A stretch of 26,357 nucleotides of DNA from Methanobacteriota archaeon. GTDB lineage: Archaea > Thermoplasmatota > JASEFT01 > JAUWIS01. This document shows positions 6,770 to 13,724 of this stretch, piece after piece. Made by a program: the position numbers and the translations under genes. Every line of letters starts with the position of its first letter. Within the stretch, counting starts at the first letter, position 1. Under the pieces are notes generated by a model that saw nothing but the letters and a program-made list of their open reading frames with translations, had not been told where the DNA came from and did not search any database. The stretch is from assembly GCA_030605245.1 (NCBI GenBank), contig JAUWIS010000001.1, positions 1-26,357 of the forward strand, written 5' to 3'.

Positions 6770-8534
6770 TTCCTTTACCCCCACCAATCCATCCGAGCCG
6801 TACCAGGAACCCAAACATAAGTCCCAGGAACCACATAGCAGTGATAAAGCTCATTATTAATATGATTGCTGTGTAAAATGCAGCCATGCTTGGCAACAGC
6901 ATTGAATCGCCCATCTCTGCCAGGTGTTGCACTATATTAGCGACTATCACCAGGAGCCAGCCAGACACAATCCAGACAAGATATTTCATGATAGGTATTT
7001 CCTGACCGTTAGCATCTTTGAAAAAGAAAAACTCAAGCCTATCAGCCAACTTCAACAGTACAAAGATAACACCAAGTATCAATAACCCCATAGTAAGATA
7101 AAGATTATTTTCTGTTGGGATTGTGCAAGGTTCATGAGTTGACACGTTATAAGGTGCTTGATTGATATCACAATCCGAGCTTAAATTAGTGAGAGCGCAA
7201 CATGACGCATAATTCCTGTCAGTGTACCCACGCTCTCTTGAGAATGCTGTACCGTTCCATGCACAAACTGATAATGAGGGGATAATATCTTGTGTGCAAT
7301 AGTTGCAGCTTAACCATGTACCATTATCACCAGGCACATAATCATGTGTACCGCAATTATGCGCATCTGTATAATACTTTTGATATGAATTGTTCACCAT
7401 GCACGGTGTATACTGTACTATCCAATCCTCTGTACAACCTTCATTGTATCCAATCTTCACACCAAGAAGCTGTGCGGTTTCGTTAAGGATTATTGTAGAA
7501 AACATTGATTTATACTGGAAATATCTGGCTGTGTAGTTGAATGTGAGTAGAGGGAAATTGAACGGGTTAAATGTACTATTTGTGCAATCGCTTATGTTAC
7601 AAGCTCTGACACTAATATTCAGTTTAGCAACGCCTCTATGATACATATTTTCAATGTCTTGCTGCTCTAAAACCTTATGAAATATAAAAGCCTCATCAAT
7701 TGTGCCATTTAATGGTACTATACCAAAAGTAAATAACACACCAAGTTTAGTATTATTGACAGTTGATTTTGTAAGTACACCACTATCCACATCATTTTGC
7801 AATATACCATTCACATAAAGTTGCATATGTGTGCCATTGTAAACACAAACAGCATGATACCATTCATCCTGTACAGGGACAAGATTAGAACTTGTATAAA
7901 CACCAAACCCCCATCCACAAGATACATTTTCAGTTGTACCAGCTTGTAGATTATAACCGTCAGGAATTCCTTGCATTCTTGAAATGATCCCTGCATTACT
8001 ATTAACACTGTTAAGTTTGAACCATGCACCATAAGACACGTAATCAACAAAGTCCATTGGCGTACTTTCAACAATATCAACATATCTAAAAAAAGTACCA
8101 TCAAACCCAAGCCCTGTCTTAATCACTCCTGGTTCTGAATAATATCCAGCGTTGTATGTACCGTTATTGTTTGAACCAGAATAATCCTGTATCACACCTG
8201 AACTCTCATCCAAGTGCATGAGAAGCACATTATCACTCATATTAACAGCATAAGGATCTATTATGTCCTGGCTTTGATAATTTGGTAATTCTCTTCCATA
8301 TATGCTACTGTTCCAGGTCATATTAAGCCATTGCGTACTGCTTTTATTACTGTCGTATATCTGGCTATAGTATTCACCTGTCCAGTATGTCTTATTAAGT
8401 TGAACATACCCTCCAAGGTTCAATGACGTGTTAAAGTAAGTGCCATTGAATGCAATACCACTTGTACTAAAATAATCAGCATTCACATTACATAAAACTA
8501 AAACAAAAATAAAAAAGAGTATATAGTTTCTCAT
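6762..8534 (-). CDS. LamG-domain membrane-anchored surface protein (590 aa)
   Basis: Signal peptide MRNYILFFIFVLVLCNVNA. Residues about 92-305 form a LamG/concanavalin-A-like jelly roll: LLMHLDESSGVIQDYSG, a GLGFDG strand, WFKLN, WYHAVCVYNG, LYVNGI and the IDEAFIF closing strand are all typical. A Cys-rich region (about 360-470) follows, then three hydrophobic helices at the C-terminus (about 477-495, 522-543 and 558-583). LamG domains usually bind glycans or surface proteins. From memory, the spindle-shaped Pyrococcus virus PAV1 also carries large LamG-like membrane proteins, so host recognition on a membrane virion is likely. It starts in an ATGA overlap with the microgene at 8531-8641. Confidence 0.88.
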   Translation of the reverse strand: MRNYILFFIFVLVLCNVNADYFSTSGIAFNGTYFNTSLNLGGYVQLNKTYWTGEYYSQIYDSNKSSTQWLNMTWNSSIYGRELPNYQSQDIIDPYAVNMSDNVLLMHLDESSGVIQDYSGSNNNGTYNAGYYSEPGVIKTGLGFDGTFFRYVDIVESTPMDFVDYVSYGAWFKLNSVNSNAGIISRMQGIPDGYNLQAGTTENVSCGWGFGVYTSSNLVPVQDEWYHAVCVYNGTHMQLYVNGILQNDVDSGVLTKSTVNNTKLGVLFTFGIVPLNGTIDEAFIFHKVLEQQDIENMYHRGVAKLNISVRACNISDCTNSTFNPFNFPLLTFNYTARYFQYKSMFSTIILNETAQLLGVKIGYNEGCTEDWIVQYTPCMVNNSYQKYYTDAHNCGTHDYVPGDNGTWLSCNYCTQDIIPSLSVCAWNGTAFSRERGYTDRNYASCCALTNLSSDCDINQAPYNVSTHEPCTIPTENNLYLTMGLLILGVIFVLLKLADRLEFFFFKDANGQEIPIMKYLVWIVSGWLLVIVANIVQHLAEMGDSMLLPSMAAFYTAIILIMSFITAMWFLGLMFGFLVRLGWIGGGKGNE

Positions 8535-8641
8535 TCTGCTTTGACTTCTTTCTTCTTAAACCGTTCTGGAAACAATTTCCGCTGTATTTCAATCACAGCG
8601 TTTTCAAGCGCATCTAGTCTTATACCTACTTCATAATCCAT
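8531..8641 (-). CDS. Coiled-coil microprotein (36 aa)
   Basis: ATG at 8641 follows GGAGGGATTTTAA, a good Shine-Dalgarno that overlaps the end of the 1069-aa gene. The stop makes an ATGA overlap with the LamG gene. The peptide is an amphipathic helix (GIRLDALENAVIEIQ) with a basic tail (RFKKKEVK). Its position between two large structural genes, with coupling on both sides, supports a real gene, perhaps a small scaffold or adaptor. The function is unknown. Confidence 0.65.
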   Translation of the reverse strand: MDYEVGIRLDALENAVIEIQRKLFPERFKKKEVKAE

Positions 8642-11600
8642 TTAAAATCCCTCCATTACAGCTCTACCTCTTATGAATCCCGTTTCTAGTTGTTTTTCAA
8701 AGACACTTTTCCCACGTTTGAACTTGCGTAAGCTTGTTCTAGTAAATATGTTCAGACCTTTTGGTGTTCTTTGTTTTCCAACGATTGGTCGTTCTTCAAG
8801 ACCTGTAAGTTTCCCTAGAGGTTTCTCCCCATGTATTCCAAAAGTCATAGCAGCGATTGACGGTTGATATTTTCTGATATGTTTACCTGCCGGGGCTTTT
8901 GTTTTCCTTGCACCTTTCGAGAATCCACCAGGCATCCAGCCACCTAAGAAAAAAGGGGGGGGAGGGGGGAGGGGTGGAGGGGGGATAAACGGTGTTGTTG
9001 GCACATACCCACCAGGCATTGTATACTTGGTTTTTCCTCTTGTTCCAACCTTAGTAATAGCTGTTTGTGCTGTTACTTGTTCAAATTTGTACTGTTGCAT
9101 TGCCGGCGCAAACTGAAACATCATATAAGGTTTATGCTGTGAAACATAACGCATCCTTGAGATAGGTGCTATACGTGTAATGGGTACAACCTTACGTGTG
9201 GTTGCGGCGAAAGATTCAGCCACAGACATAGCAGCAACACTAACCAGGGGCATTGGGTACGTTGTTCTGAGAGAAAAGGATGATGATATAAGAGAAGCAA
9301 TAGGTGAGGGTGCTATCTGTTGAATATTTATGTGTTGTGAAACCATAGGATGATGTTTTGTGATTTGGGTACGTTGCAACATCAAAGAACCTTTTTTTCC
9401 CACACTTTCCATGATATACTTATCAAACCGTTGTTTAATTGTCAGTTTTTTCCTGAATATAAAGAGAGATCTTGTTGCATGGGTAGCTCCTGTCTGAAAT
9501 GTGGCTATATCAACTTTATATGGGCTTTTCATGTGTAGAGTGGTAGCACCTTTATACTTGTAGAACTTTTGACCTTTAATTACGTGTAGTTTTCTCATCT
9601 GGATAGTGGTGCCTTCCATCACATGTTTATATTTCTGGATATGTCTGACTTTTCCAGAAGCAGTATACGCTTTTGTAATATATTTTAGATTAACTCCTGG
9701 GACTTTCTGGAATTTACCAGTCATACCTTTCATTTCCCAGTAACGCTTCATGACTTTGCTTGATAGTAGCCTACCTTTAAGATGTATAACACCAGTATCA
9801 AAAACACGCTCAATGGTGCCAGCCATAGGGATTGTATGTTTGACTCTAGTTAACACAGTATGTTTTGGCAACTTTTTGCCTAAAATGTGCTTATAGCCGG
9901 TCTTGAACAGTTTATATTGTGGAACTTTGAACGTGTGACGTGTAATTGTGTCTATATGCGCTCTTGTAAGCCTGGAATATAACACAGGCACTCCTTTCTG
10001 GCTAACAATAGTTACAATATCACCATGATACACACCTTTAATCTCTTTGACAGATTTAAATTTCCAGGTTTTACCAATCTTAACTAGAGGTTTCACATGC
10101 CGGCTGAACGCTGTTCCCTTCGGTGCCTGGAGTATCTCACGTTGCACACCTTTTATTTTGCCTTTAGTATAAAATTGTTGACCTTTCTGAATAATAGTGC
10201 CTTTCATAGCGATTCCTCTTTGGATTACTCTCGGCTGGATAAACTTCTTACCACGAAATATGTTAAGAAGTTTTGGTGTATGGATAACAGCGTATGACTC
10301 AGCTTTCCCAAACTCAACAGCTTTTTTCCCTGGCACTTTCTGTCTTAAGTGGTAGGTCTTAGTGTAGACTTTGGTATGTTTTTTGATAAACATGGATTTT
10401 GCTATCGGAAAAGCCATCGCAGCAGCAATGATGTATGTACTTGGTCGTTTATATATTTCAAGTGCTGCTGGCAACGTTCTTTTAAATTCAGATCTGACAA
10501 GCGCTTGTGTAGTAGGTTCATACCTTCCAACAATACCTATTGTTTTGACTTTCGTGATTGCAGCAGCCGGAAATTCAGTAACTAAATAAGGAATATTGCC
10601 ACCAAACCTTACAATGTCCTGGTATACACCAAGTTTCGATGTTGCCGGCGGTTTCCAGGTCACAACCCCGCCAAATGTTGCCGCTTTTTCAACCTGTTTC
10701 CTTAAAGGCGCCCACCGTTCAGCACTTTCACGTTCCAGCTTTTGCCATTTCACAATAGCGGATTCTTTCTGTGACCTTAAAGCTCTATACTTCTCTTTAA
10801 CAGGCACTTCATACCCGAACTCTTTTTCATAAGCTATAGCCTTTTTTTCATAAGCTCTGGCAATAGCCCAATCTTTACTGGCTGCTATCTCAGTTGTTCC
10901 CATCGTTGTCTGGAATATTCCACCCATTGGTATAACACCTGTCATTTGTGCGAGAACAGAAGCTTTGGCAGCCGGCGAAACAAATGTATAAGCTTTACTT
11001 TGTAACATAGGTCTTGTAGTGGAAACTATCGCCGGCACAACAAGCATATCTTTCTTAGGTTTATCTGGCATCAAGAAAGGGGCGATTGGTTTACCTTTCG
11101 CTCTCCATTCTTCTCTGAATTTTTGAGCTATGCCAGCTTGCACCCCAGCCAAGACTTCTTTTTCATACCCTTTCAACACCGGCACTTGAGAATAACCTAC
11201 CTTGACAGCTAGCCTTGCCTGTTCTTGGACTTGTTCGGGTGTAATTTCGCCAAGATACATAAAACCCCCTTCCCTGACACCAGGCTTTAAGACTGTACCT
11301 TTAACATCTTCCTCATAAGCTGCAAACACAGCAGCAGCTTTTGGCGTTATGTATGTTGTTGCAACTGTCTGTTTTCGTGGTTCAGTGTCAATTGTGCCTG
11401 GAGGAGCAGCGTAAACATACTCTCGTACTTCTTTTTGTTTAACTGTTTCTCGTTTAAGATGTTGCTCATATATCTTTTGTTTAATTCCTGATCTGAGTTG
11501 TTCATAATTGACAATCTTCTCAGCCCATTCAGGTCTTGCTTCTTTAATTTGCGCTTTGGTTAGAGTTGGTTCTTTAACTTGGCGTGTGACTATTTCAGGT

Positions 11601-11851
11601 TCTTTTATAGGGACAGCTTTCCCACCCTTAACAACATGCGTAACTTTCGGAGTACCAAACCTGGATGGTGGATTATATTCAACCCCATACTGTCGGGCAA
11701 GTTCCAAAGACCTTTTTTTACTTAGGATTTGTCGTTCAAACTTTTTTCTTTTATGATAAGCAACCTTAGAATATTTACGTTTTCCAAGTGATGTAGCATA
11801 CTCTCTTTTTAAAACTCTATGCAATTCTGGATAACTTCTTGCAACTGCCAC
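8642..11851 (-). CDS. Giant basic cysteine-free protein, candidate virion protein (1069 aa)
   Basis: No family is recognised. The start is GTG at 11849-11851 with no Shine-Dalgarno, but a TATA-like box (11875-11884) sits about 28 bp upstream, consistent with a leaderless transcript. The protein has no cysteine and is rich in Lys, Thr, Tyr and Val. The first 130 residues are highly charged (KRKYSKVAYHKRKKFER). One short hydrophobic stretch is near 475-490 (YIIAAAMAFPIAKSM). The middle (about 490-830) reads as repeated beta segments of the type KGxxIxKGxxFYxKG. A polyproline stretch (about 956-967) precedes a Gly-rich, basic C-terminus. As the first gene of the structural operon and the largest protein of the element, it could be an internal DNA-binding virion protein or tether; this is inference. 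Confidence 0.85.
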   Translation of the reverse strand: MAVARSYPELHRVLKREYATSLGKRKYSKVAYHKRKKFERQILSKKRSLELARQYGVEYNPPSRFGTPKVTHVVKGGKAVPIKEPEIVTRQVKEPTLTKAQIKEARPEWAEKIVNYEQLRSGIKQKIYEQHLKRETVKQKEVREYVYAAPPGTIDTEPRKQTVATTYITPKAAAVFAAYEEDVKGTVLKPGVREGGFMYLGEITPEQVQEQARLAVKVGYSQVPVLKGYEKEVLAGVQAGIAQKFREEWRAKGKPIAPFLMPDKPKKDMLVVPAIVSTTRPMLQSKAYTFVSPAAKASVLAQMTGVIPMGGIFQTTMGTTEIAASKDWAIARAYEKKAIAYEKEFGYEVPVKEKYRALRSQKESAIVKWQKLERESAERWAPLRKQVEKAATFGGVVTWKPPATSKLGVYQDIVRFGGNIPYLVTEFPAAAITKVKTIGIVGRYEPTTQALVRSEFKRTLPAALEIYKRPSTYIIAAAMAFPIAKSMFIKKHTKVYTKTYHLRQKVPGKKAVEFGKAESYAVIHTPKLLNIFRGKKFIQPRVIQRGIAMKGTIIQKGQQFYTKGKIKGVQREILQAPKGTAFSRHVKPLVKIGKTWKFKSVKEIKGVYHGDIVTIVSQKGVPVLYSRLTRAHIDTITRHTFKVPQYKLFKTGYKHILGKKLPKHTVLTRVKHTIPMAGTIERVFDTGVIHLKGRLLSSKVMKRYWEMKGMTGKFQKVPGVNLKYITKAYTASGKVRHIQKYKHVMEGTTIQMRKLHVIKGQKFYKYKGATTLHMKSPYKVDIATFQTGATHATRSLFIFRKKLTIKQRFDKYIMESVGKKGSLMLQRTQITKHHPMVSQHINIQQIAPSPIASLISSSFSLRTTYPMPLVSVAAMSVAESFAATTRKVVPITRIAPISRMRYVSQHKPYMMFQFAPAMQQYKFEQVTAQTAITKVGTRGKTKYTMPGGYVPTTPFIPPPPLPPPPPFFLGGWMPGGFSKGARKTKAPAGKHIRKYQPSIAAMTFGIHGEKPLGKLTGLEERPIVGKQRTPKGLNIFTRTSLRKFKRGKSVFEKQLETGFIRGRAVMEGF
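8955..8984 (+). repeat. G-rich tract (polyproline-coding), quadruplex-prone
   Basis: Runs of 8, 6, 4 and 6 guanines separated by one to three bases on the + strand, in an element that is otherwise AT-rich. On the - strand it encodes the proline run of the 1069-aa protein. The sequence could fold into a G-quadruplex on the template strand. It is also a place where sequencing errors would shift the frame, but the gene stays open across it. Confidence 0.6.
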
Positions 11852-11874
11852 TTAAATATATTCTATGACATAAC

Positions 11875-11884
11875 TTATATTTAT
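11875..11884 (-). promoter_or_regulatory. TATA box of the structural operon
   Basis: ATAAATATAA on the - strand, centred about 28 bp before the GTG start at 11851. That spacing places transcription initiation at or next to the start codon, matching the lack of a Shine-Dalgarno there. Confidence 0.55.
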
Positions 11885-11896
11885 TATTTTATGAAC

Positions 11897-11928
11897 TGGT
11901 TAACCATGTTTAATATATAGTGTTAACA
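11897..11928. promoter_or_regulatory. Paired GTTAAC palindromes between divergent promoters
   Basis: TGGTTAACCA (11897-11906) and TGTTAACA (11921-11928) are perfect palindromes with centres 23 bp apart, roughly two helical turns. They lie between the two divergent TATA boxes. This suggests an operator bound by a dimeric regulator controlling both the capsid candidate and the structural operon. The regulator is unknown; the element's AbrB, RHH and winged-helix proteins are candidates. Confidence 0.5.
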
Positions 11929-11933
11929 TAATC

Positions 11934-11941
11934 TTATATAA
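11934..11941 (+). promoter_or_regulatory. TATA box of the capsid-candidate gene
   Basis: TTATATAA lies about 48 bp before the ATG at 11986. Initiation about 26 bp downstream would give a leader of roughly 20 nt containing the GGAGGT ribosome site at 11973-11978. Confidence 0.6.
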
Positions 11942-11985
11942 TAATTACACCTTAACATTCATACTGAACTATGGAGGTACAGCGA

Positions 11986-12255
11986 ATGAGGAACAAAAAA
12001 GGTTACAGACTTCAAGACCTTCTTCCTGTCGCTATAATCTTTGTGGTTGCAACAATTGCTATATCTATTGGCGCAGACATTCTGAGTGGTGTACGTGACG
12101 GTCAAACGGTCGACACAGCATCCTACAATGTAAGCACCTATGGATTGCAAGGTATGCTGGAACTGGGTTCCTGGGTGCCAACGCTGGCTCTTGTCGTGGC
12201 TGCTGCGATTGTGATCGGCGTATTGGTCTACAGCTTTGCATTTGGTCGTAACTGA
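11986..12255 (+). CDS. Two-helix hydrophobic protein, candidate major capsid protein (89 aa)
   Basis: Start chosen at ATG 11986 because GGAGGT lies 7 bases upstream; the in-frame ATG at 11971 overlaps that site. The N-terminus MRNKKGYRLQDLLP leads into hydrophobic helix 1 (about 12-33). A polar stretch of about 30 residues follows, then helix 2 (about 64-86) and the basic end FGRN. Small proteins with two hydrophobic helices are the known capsid type of archaeal spindle-shaped viruses (fuselloviral VP1/VP3 and related proteins). The gene stands alone with its own strong promoter, strong Shine-Dalgarno and T-rich terminator. Its codons are more GC-rich (CTG, GTC, GCT, GGT) than those of its neighbours, as expected for a very highly expressed gene. 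Homology is inferred from architecture, not alignment. Confidence 0.65.
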   Translation: MRNKKGYRLQDLLPVAIIFVVATIAISIGADILSGVRDGQTVDTASYNVSTYGLQGMLELGSWVPTLALVVAAAIVIGVLVYSFAFGRN

Positions 12256-12271
12256 ACCGTTACGATCAATC

Positions 12272-12285
12272 TTTTTCTTTTTTTT
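12272..12285 (+). terminator. T-tract terminator after the capsid-candidate gene
   Basis: TTTTTCTTTTTTTT begins 17 bases after the stop codon, the usual form of an archaeal terminator. It also separates the gene from the convergent gene ending at 12295. Confidence 0.65.
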
Positions 12286-12294
12286 ATTAGAAAA

Positions 12295-12474
12295 TTAATC
12301 AACCTTTTTTTTCACTAAATTAAACAACTCTATATTTAGGATGAAAATTCCAAGGACTGAATACAACATAATGTCTGAATAAATATCAATCCCTTGACAG
12401 TAACAAAAATTTACCGTACAAACCACCAATAACATGAATAAAGTATATAAATAATATTTATTTTTTATATTCAT
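12295..12474 (-). CDS. Small two-helix membrane protein (59 aa)
   Basis: Start set at ATG 12474, which has AAGGAGGA about 8 bases upstream inside a junction repeat. The product has a basic N-terminus (MNIKNKYY), two hydrophobic segments (about 9-27 and 35-53) and a lysine-rich end (VKKKVD). No family is recognised. It is the last gene of the - strand small-gene unit. Confidence 0.55.
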   Translation of the reverse strand: MNIKNKYYLYTLFMLLVVCTVNFCYCQGIDIYSDIMLYSVLGIFILNIELFNLVKKKVD

Positions 12475-12481
12475 TTTCGTT

Positions 12482-12503
12482 TCCTCCTTAGTCATTCAAA
12501 GAC
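12482..12503 (-). repeat. Junction repeat type 2, copy 1
   Basis: 22 bp identical to 13489-13510. On the - strand it reads GTCTTTGAATGACTAAGGAG plus GA: it supplies the stop codon of the upstream gene and the Shine-Dalgarno of the downstream gene. A partial copy (GCCGTCTTTGAA) precedes the + strand microgene at 1765. Confidence 0.8.
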
Positions 12504-12636
12504 TGCTGTTTATAATCCAACGGCTTGGTCTTTTCGCATTTATAGTACAACCTGGGTTTTCATGATATGGTTTTCCATACATGATTATTAAATCATCCTC
12601 TCTAATTTCCTTTTTACAATGAGTACATTTCATCAT
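12496..12636 (-). CDS. Zinc-finger microprotein (46 aa)
   Basis: Begins MMKCTHCKKEI, and later has HENPGC, giving a C-x2-C ... H-x4-C ligand set like half of a LIM-type or treble-clef finger. The start overlaps the end of the previous gene by about 23 bases. The last codons (SSL-stop) lie inside junction repeat type 2. Likely a small zinc-binding protein; partner unknown. Confidence 0.6.
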   Translation of the reverse strand: MMKCTHCKKEIREDDLIIMYGKPYHENPGCTINAKRPSRWIINSSL

Positions 12637-12835
12637 CAAAATCCAACCTTTCAACGCCTTTAACTTTCATTTCTTTCAAATATTTATCAATATCACCAAA
12701 TTTAGATATGAGTTCATCCTCTGCAACTTGACAAATAATCCTACCATGAACAATATATAACAAACTCTGTCGATGAGTTTTACATATTGTTCTACCAGTT
12801 CTTAATAATACAAATTCACATGGTATCTTAATCAT
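12614..12835 (-). CDS. Small Cys/His protein, hypothetical (73 aa)
   Basis: ATG at 12835 follows GAGGATAAG directly after a type 1 junction repeat. The protein has C6, then C18-K-T-H21 and C36, possibly a zinc site, followed by an acidic helical C-terminus (EDELISKFGDIDKYLKEM). No family is recognised. It lies in the run of small - strand genes and overlaps the next gene. Confidence 0.6.
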   Translation of the reverse strand: MIKIPCEFVLLRTGRTICKTHRQSLLYIVHGRIICQVAEDELISKFGDIDKYLKEMKVKGVERLDFDDEMYSL

Positions 12836-12846
12836 CTTATCCTCGC

Positions 12847-12868
12847 AAACGGCGGTTTATTGCCGAAC
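12847..12868 (-). repeat. Junction repeat type 1, copy 1
   Basis: On the - strand it reads GTTCGGCAATAAACCGCCGT plus TT. It encodes the last codons and stop (VRQ-stop) of the upstream gene, then leads into the start of the next gene. CGGC/GCCG arms could form a short hairpin. Other copies are at 13056-13077 and 13333-13354. Confidence 0.8.
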
Positions 12869-13051
12869 CTCTTTTACATTGTGTACAAACTCTATATAAT
12901 CAGCCAATTCTCTCATCATCTTCGGAGTTAAAAGTATTGTTTCTTCATCATTTAAATCGTTGATATTTTGTGCAACTATCTCTATCGCACCCTTCCATAT
13001 TTTCGGTGACACTTTGTTTCCAAAGCCATCATCATATATCTTCATTCTCAT
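12857..13051 (-). CDS. Hypothetical small protein (64 aa)
   Basis: Starts MRMKIYDDGFGNKVSPKIW; the third codon is an alternative start. Mixed alpha/beta composition, no cysteine and no membrane segment. The C-terminal VRQ-stop is encoded by the type 1 junction repeat, just as in the gene at 13066. A degenerate copy of its first codons (DDGFGNKVSPKIW region) is found at 14150-14188, so the gene seems to have had a duplicate. The function is unknown. Confidence 0.6.
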   Translation of the reverse strand: MRMKIYDDGFGNKVSPKIWKGAIEIVAQNINDLNDEETILLTPKMMRELADYIEFVHNVKEVRQ

Positions 13052-13055
13052 TCAC

Positions 13056-13077
13056 AAACGGCGGTCTATTGCCGAAC
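13056..13077 (-). repeat. Junction repeat type 1, copy 2
   Basis: Differs by one base from copy 1. It supplies the VRQ-stop end of the lipoprotein gene and the leader of the gene starting at 13051. Confidence 0.8.
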
Positions 13078-13314
13078 AGCTTTACATCTCCACGATTCAT
13101 TCAATAATTTATACTCTTCGTCCGAGGTTGAATACGAATTTTCTCCAATAGATGTCTTTACGTAACATCTTATCAAATCAGCATGATTACAATCTTCAAT
13201 ATAATCATCACATCCAAAATCTACACAACTTCCTTGTGGTACACATTCAACAGTACCAACAGGACTGATACATCCTGTTAATAACAAAAATCCGACTAAA
13301 ATCATTATTTTCAT
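13066..13314 (-). CDS. Small Cys-rich lipoprotein (82 aa)
   Basis: ATG at 13314 follows AAGGAGGGAAA. The N-terminus MKIMILVGFLLLTGC is a lipoprotein signal with lipobox LLTGC, so the mature protein would start at Cys15 and be lipid-anchored outside the cell. The mature part has seven further cysteines (for example CVPQGSCVDFGCDDY) that could form disulfides. A virus-encoded surface lipoprotein may alter the infected cell's surface, for example to block superinfection; that role is inference. The end is formed by a type 1 junction repeat. Confidence 0.7.
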   Translation of the reverse strand: MKIMILVGFLLLTGCISPVGTVECVPQGSCVDFGCDDYIEDCNHADLIRCYVKTSIGENSYSTSDEEYKLLNESWRCKAVRQ

Positions 13315-13332
13315 TTTCCCTCCTTGATCAAT

Positions 13333-13354
13333 AAATGGCGGTCTATTGCCGAAC
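13333..13354 (-). repeat. Junction repeat type 1, copy 3
   Basis: Lies entirely between genes here (two bases after the stop of the gene at 13356, before the AAGGAGG of the lipoprotein gene). It differs from copy 2 by one base. Because it is non-coding in this copy, the conservation is not explained by protein sequence. Confidence 0.8.
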
Positions 13355-13355
13355 C

Positions 13356-13481
13356 TTATTTTCTCTGCATGATTTCATATTTCTTATCAAAGTCTTTATC
13401 TACAATTGCAAGACAATTTCCTTCTTTATATATGAAATCAATATTTGCTCTTTTTGCTTCCACAATTTTTAATATTCTCAT
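13356..13481 (-). CDS. Hypothetical microprotein (41 aa)
   Basis: ATG at 13481 has AAGGAGGAT about 8 bases upstream, inside junction repeat type 2. The peptide (MRILKIVEAKRANIDFIYKE, then NCLAIVDKDFDKKYEIM) alternates hydrophobic and charged residues and looks like a small beta/alpha domain. No family is recognised. The strong ribosome site supports translation. Confidence 0.55.
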   Translation of the reverse strand: MRILKIVEAKRANIDFIYKEGNCLAIVDKDFDKKYEIMQRK

Positions 13482-13488
13482 TTTTGTA

Positions 13489-13510
13489 TCCTCCTTAGTC
13501 ATTCAAAGAC
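13489..13510 (-). repeat. Junction repeat type 2, copy 2
   Basis: Exact 22-bp copy of 12482-12503. It carries the AAGGAGGA Shine-Dalgarno for the gene starting at 13481. The bases just upstream (GAGTGCCGTC) extend the likeness to the partial copy at 1750-1761. Confidence 0.8.
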
Positions 13511-13521
13511 GGCACTCTCTG

Positions 13522-13572
13522 TCAATGCATCTCAGCACCACATTTTGGACATATTTTTGGTATCTTAGCCAT
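13522..13572 (-). CDS. Tiny CPKCG peptide, possible remnant of a zinc ribbon (16 aa)
   Basis: Starts just after the previous gene with TTTAAGGATG and reads MAKIPKICPKCGAEMH before a stop. It is one half (one knuckle) of a zinc ribbon, so it may be a truncated gene cut off by junction repeat type 2, or a real half-finger that dimerises. Weak evidence. Confidence 0.3.
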   Translation of the reverse strand: MAKIPKICPKCGAEMH

Positions 13573-13574
13573 CC

Positions 13575-13724
13575 TTAAACCTCAATCCTATTTTCTTTCC
13601 ATGTGTATAGTAAAGATTCTTTCTCCTGATAACTCATAGATTCCCATTCTGCTATATCTGGCAACTCATTAGCTTTCAACATCTTTACTATTAATTTAGA
13701 CCATTCTCCTGGATGTAACATCAT
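13575..13724 (-). CDS. Hypothetical small helical protein (49 aa)
   Basis: Two adjacent ATG codons at 13724 and 13721. The product (MMLHPGEWSKLIVKMLKANE, then a region rich in Glu and Trp) is mostly helical with no cysteine or membrane segment. Its start overlaps the stop of the gene at 13721-13822. No family recognised. Confidence 0.5.
   Translation of the reverse strand: MMLHPGEWSKLIVKMLKANELPDIAEWESMSYQEKESLLYTWKENRIEV

Noticed and set aside
6770..6814. Longer N-terminus for the ribbon-helix-helix gene
   Set aside because: The extra 15 codons lie wholly inside the LamG gene and have no ribosome site, whereas ATG 6769 has a good one.
12305..12312. Second T-tract as a separate terminator
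   Set aside because: It encodes the lysine run at the end of the convergent - strand gene, so it need not be a terminator; the tract at 12272-12285 is enough.
12847..13354. CRISPR array from the regularly placed 22-bp repeats
   Set aside because: Spacing is about 210 and 280 bp, the intervals are genes, and the copies act as gene borders; no cas genes are present.
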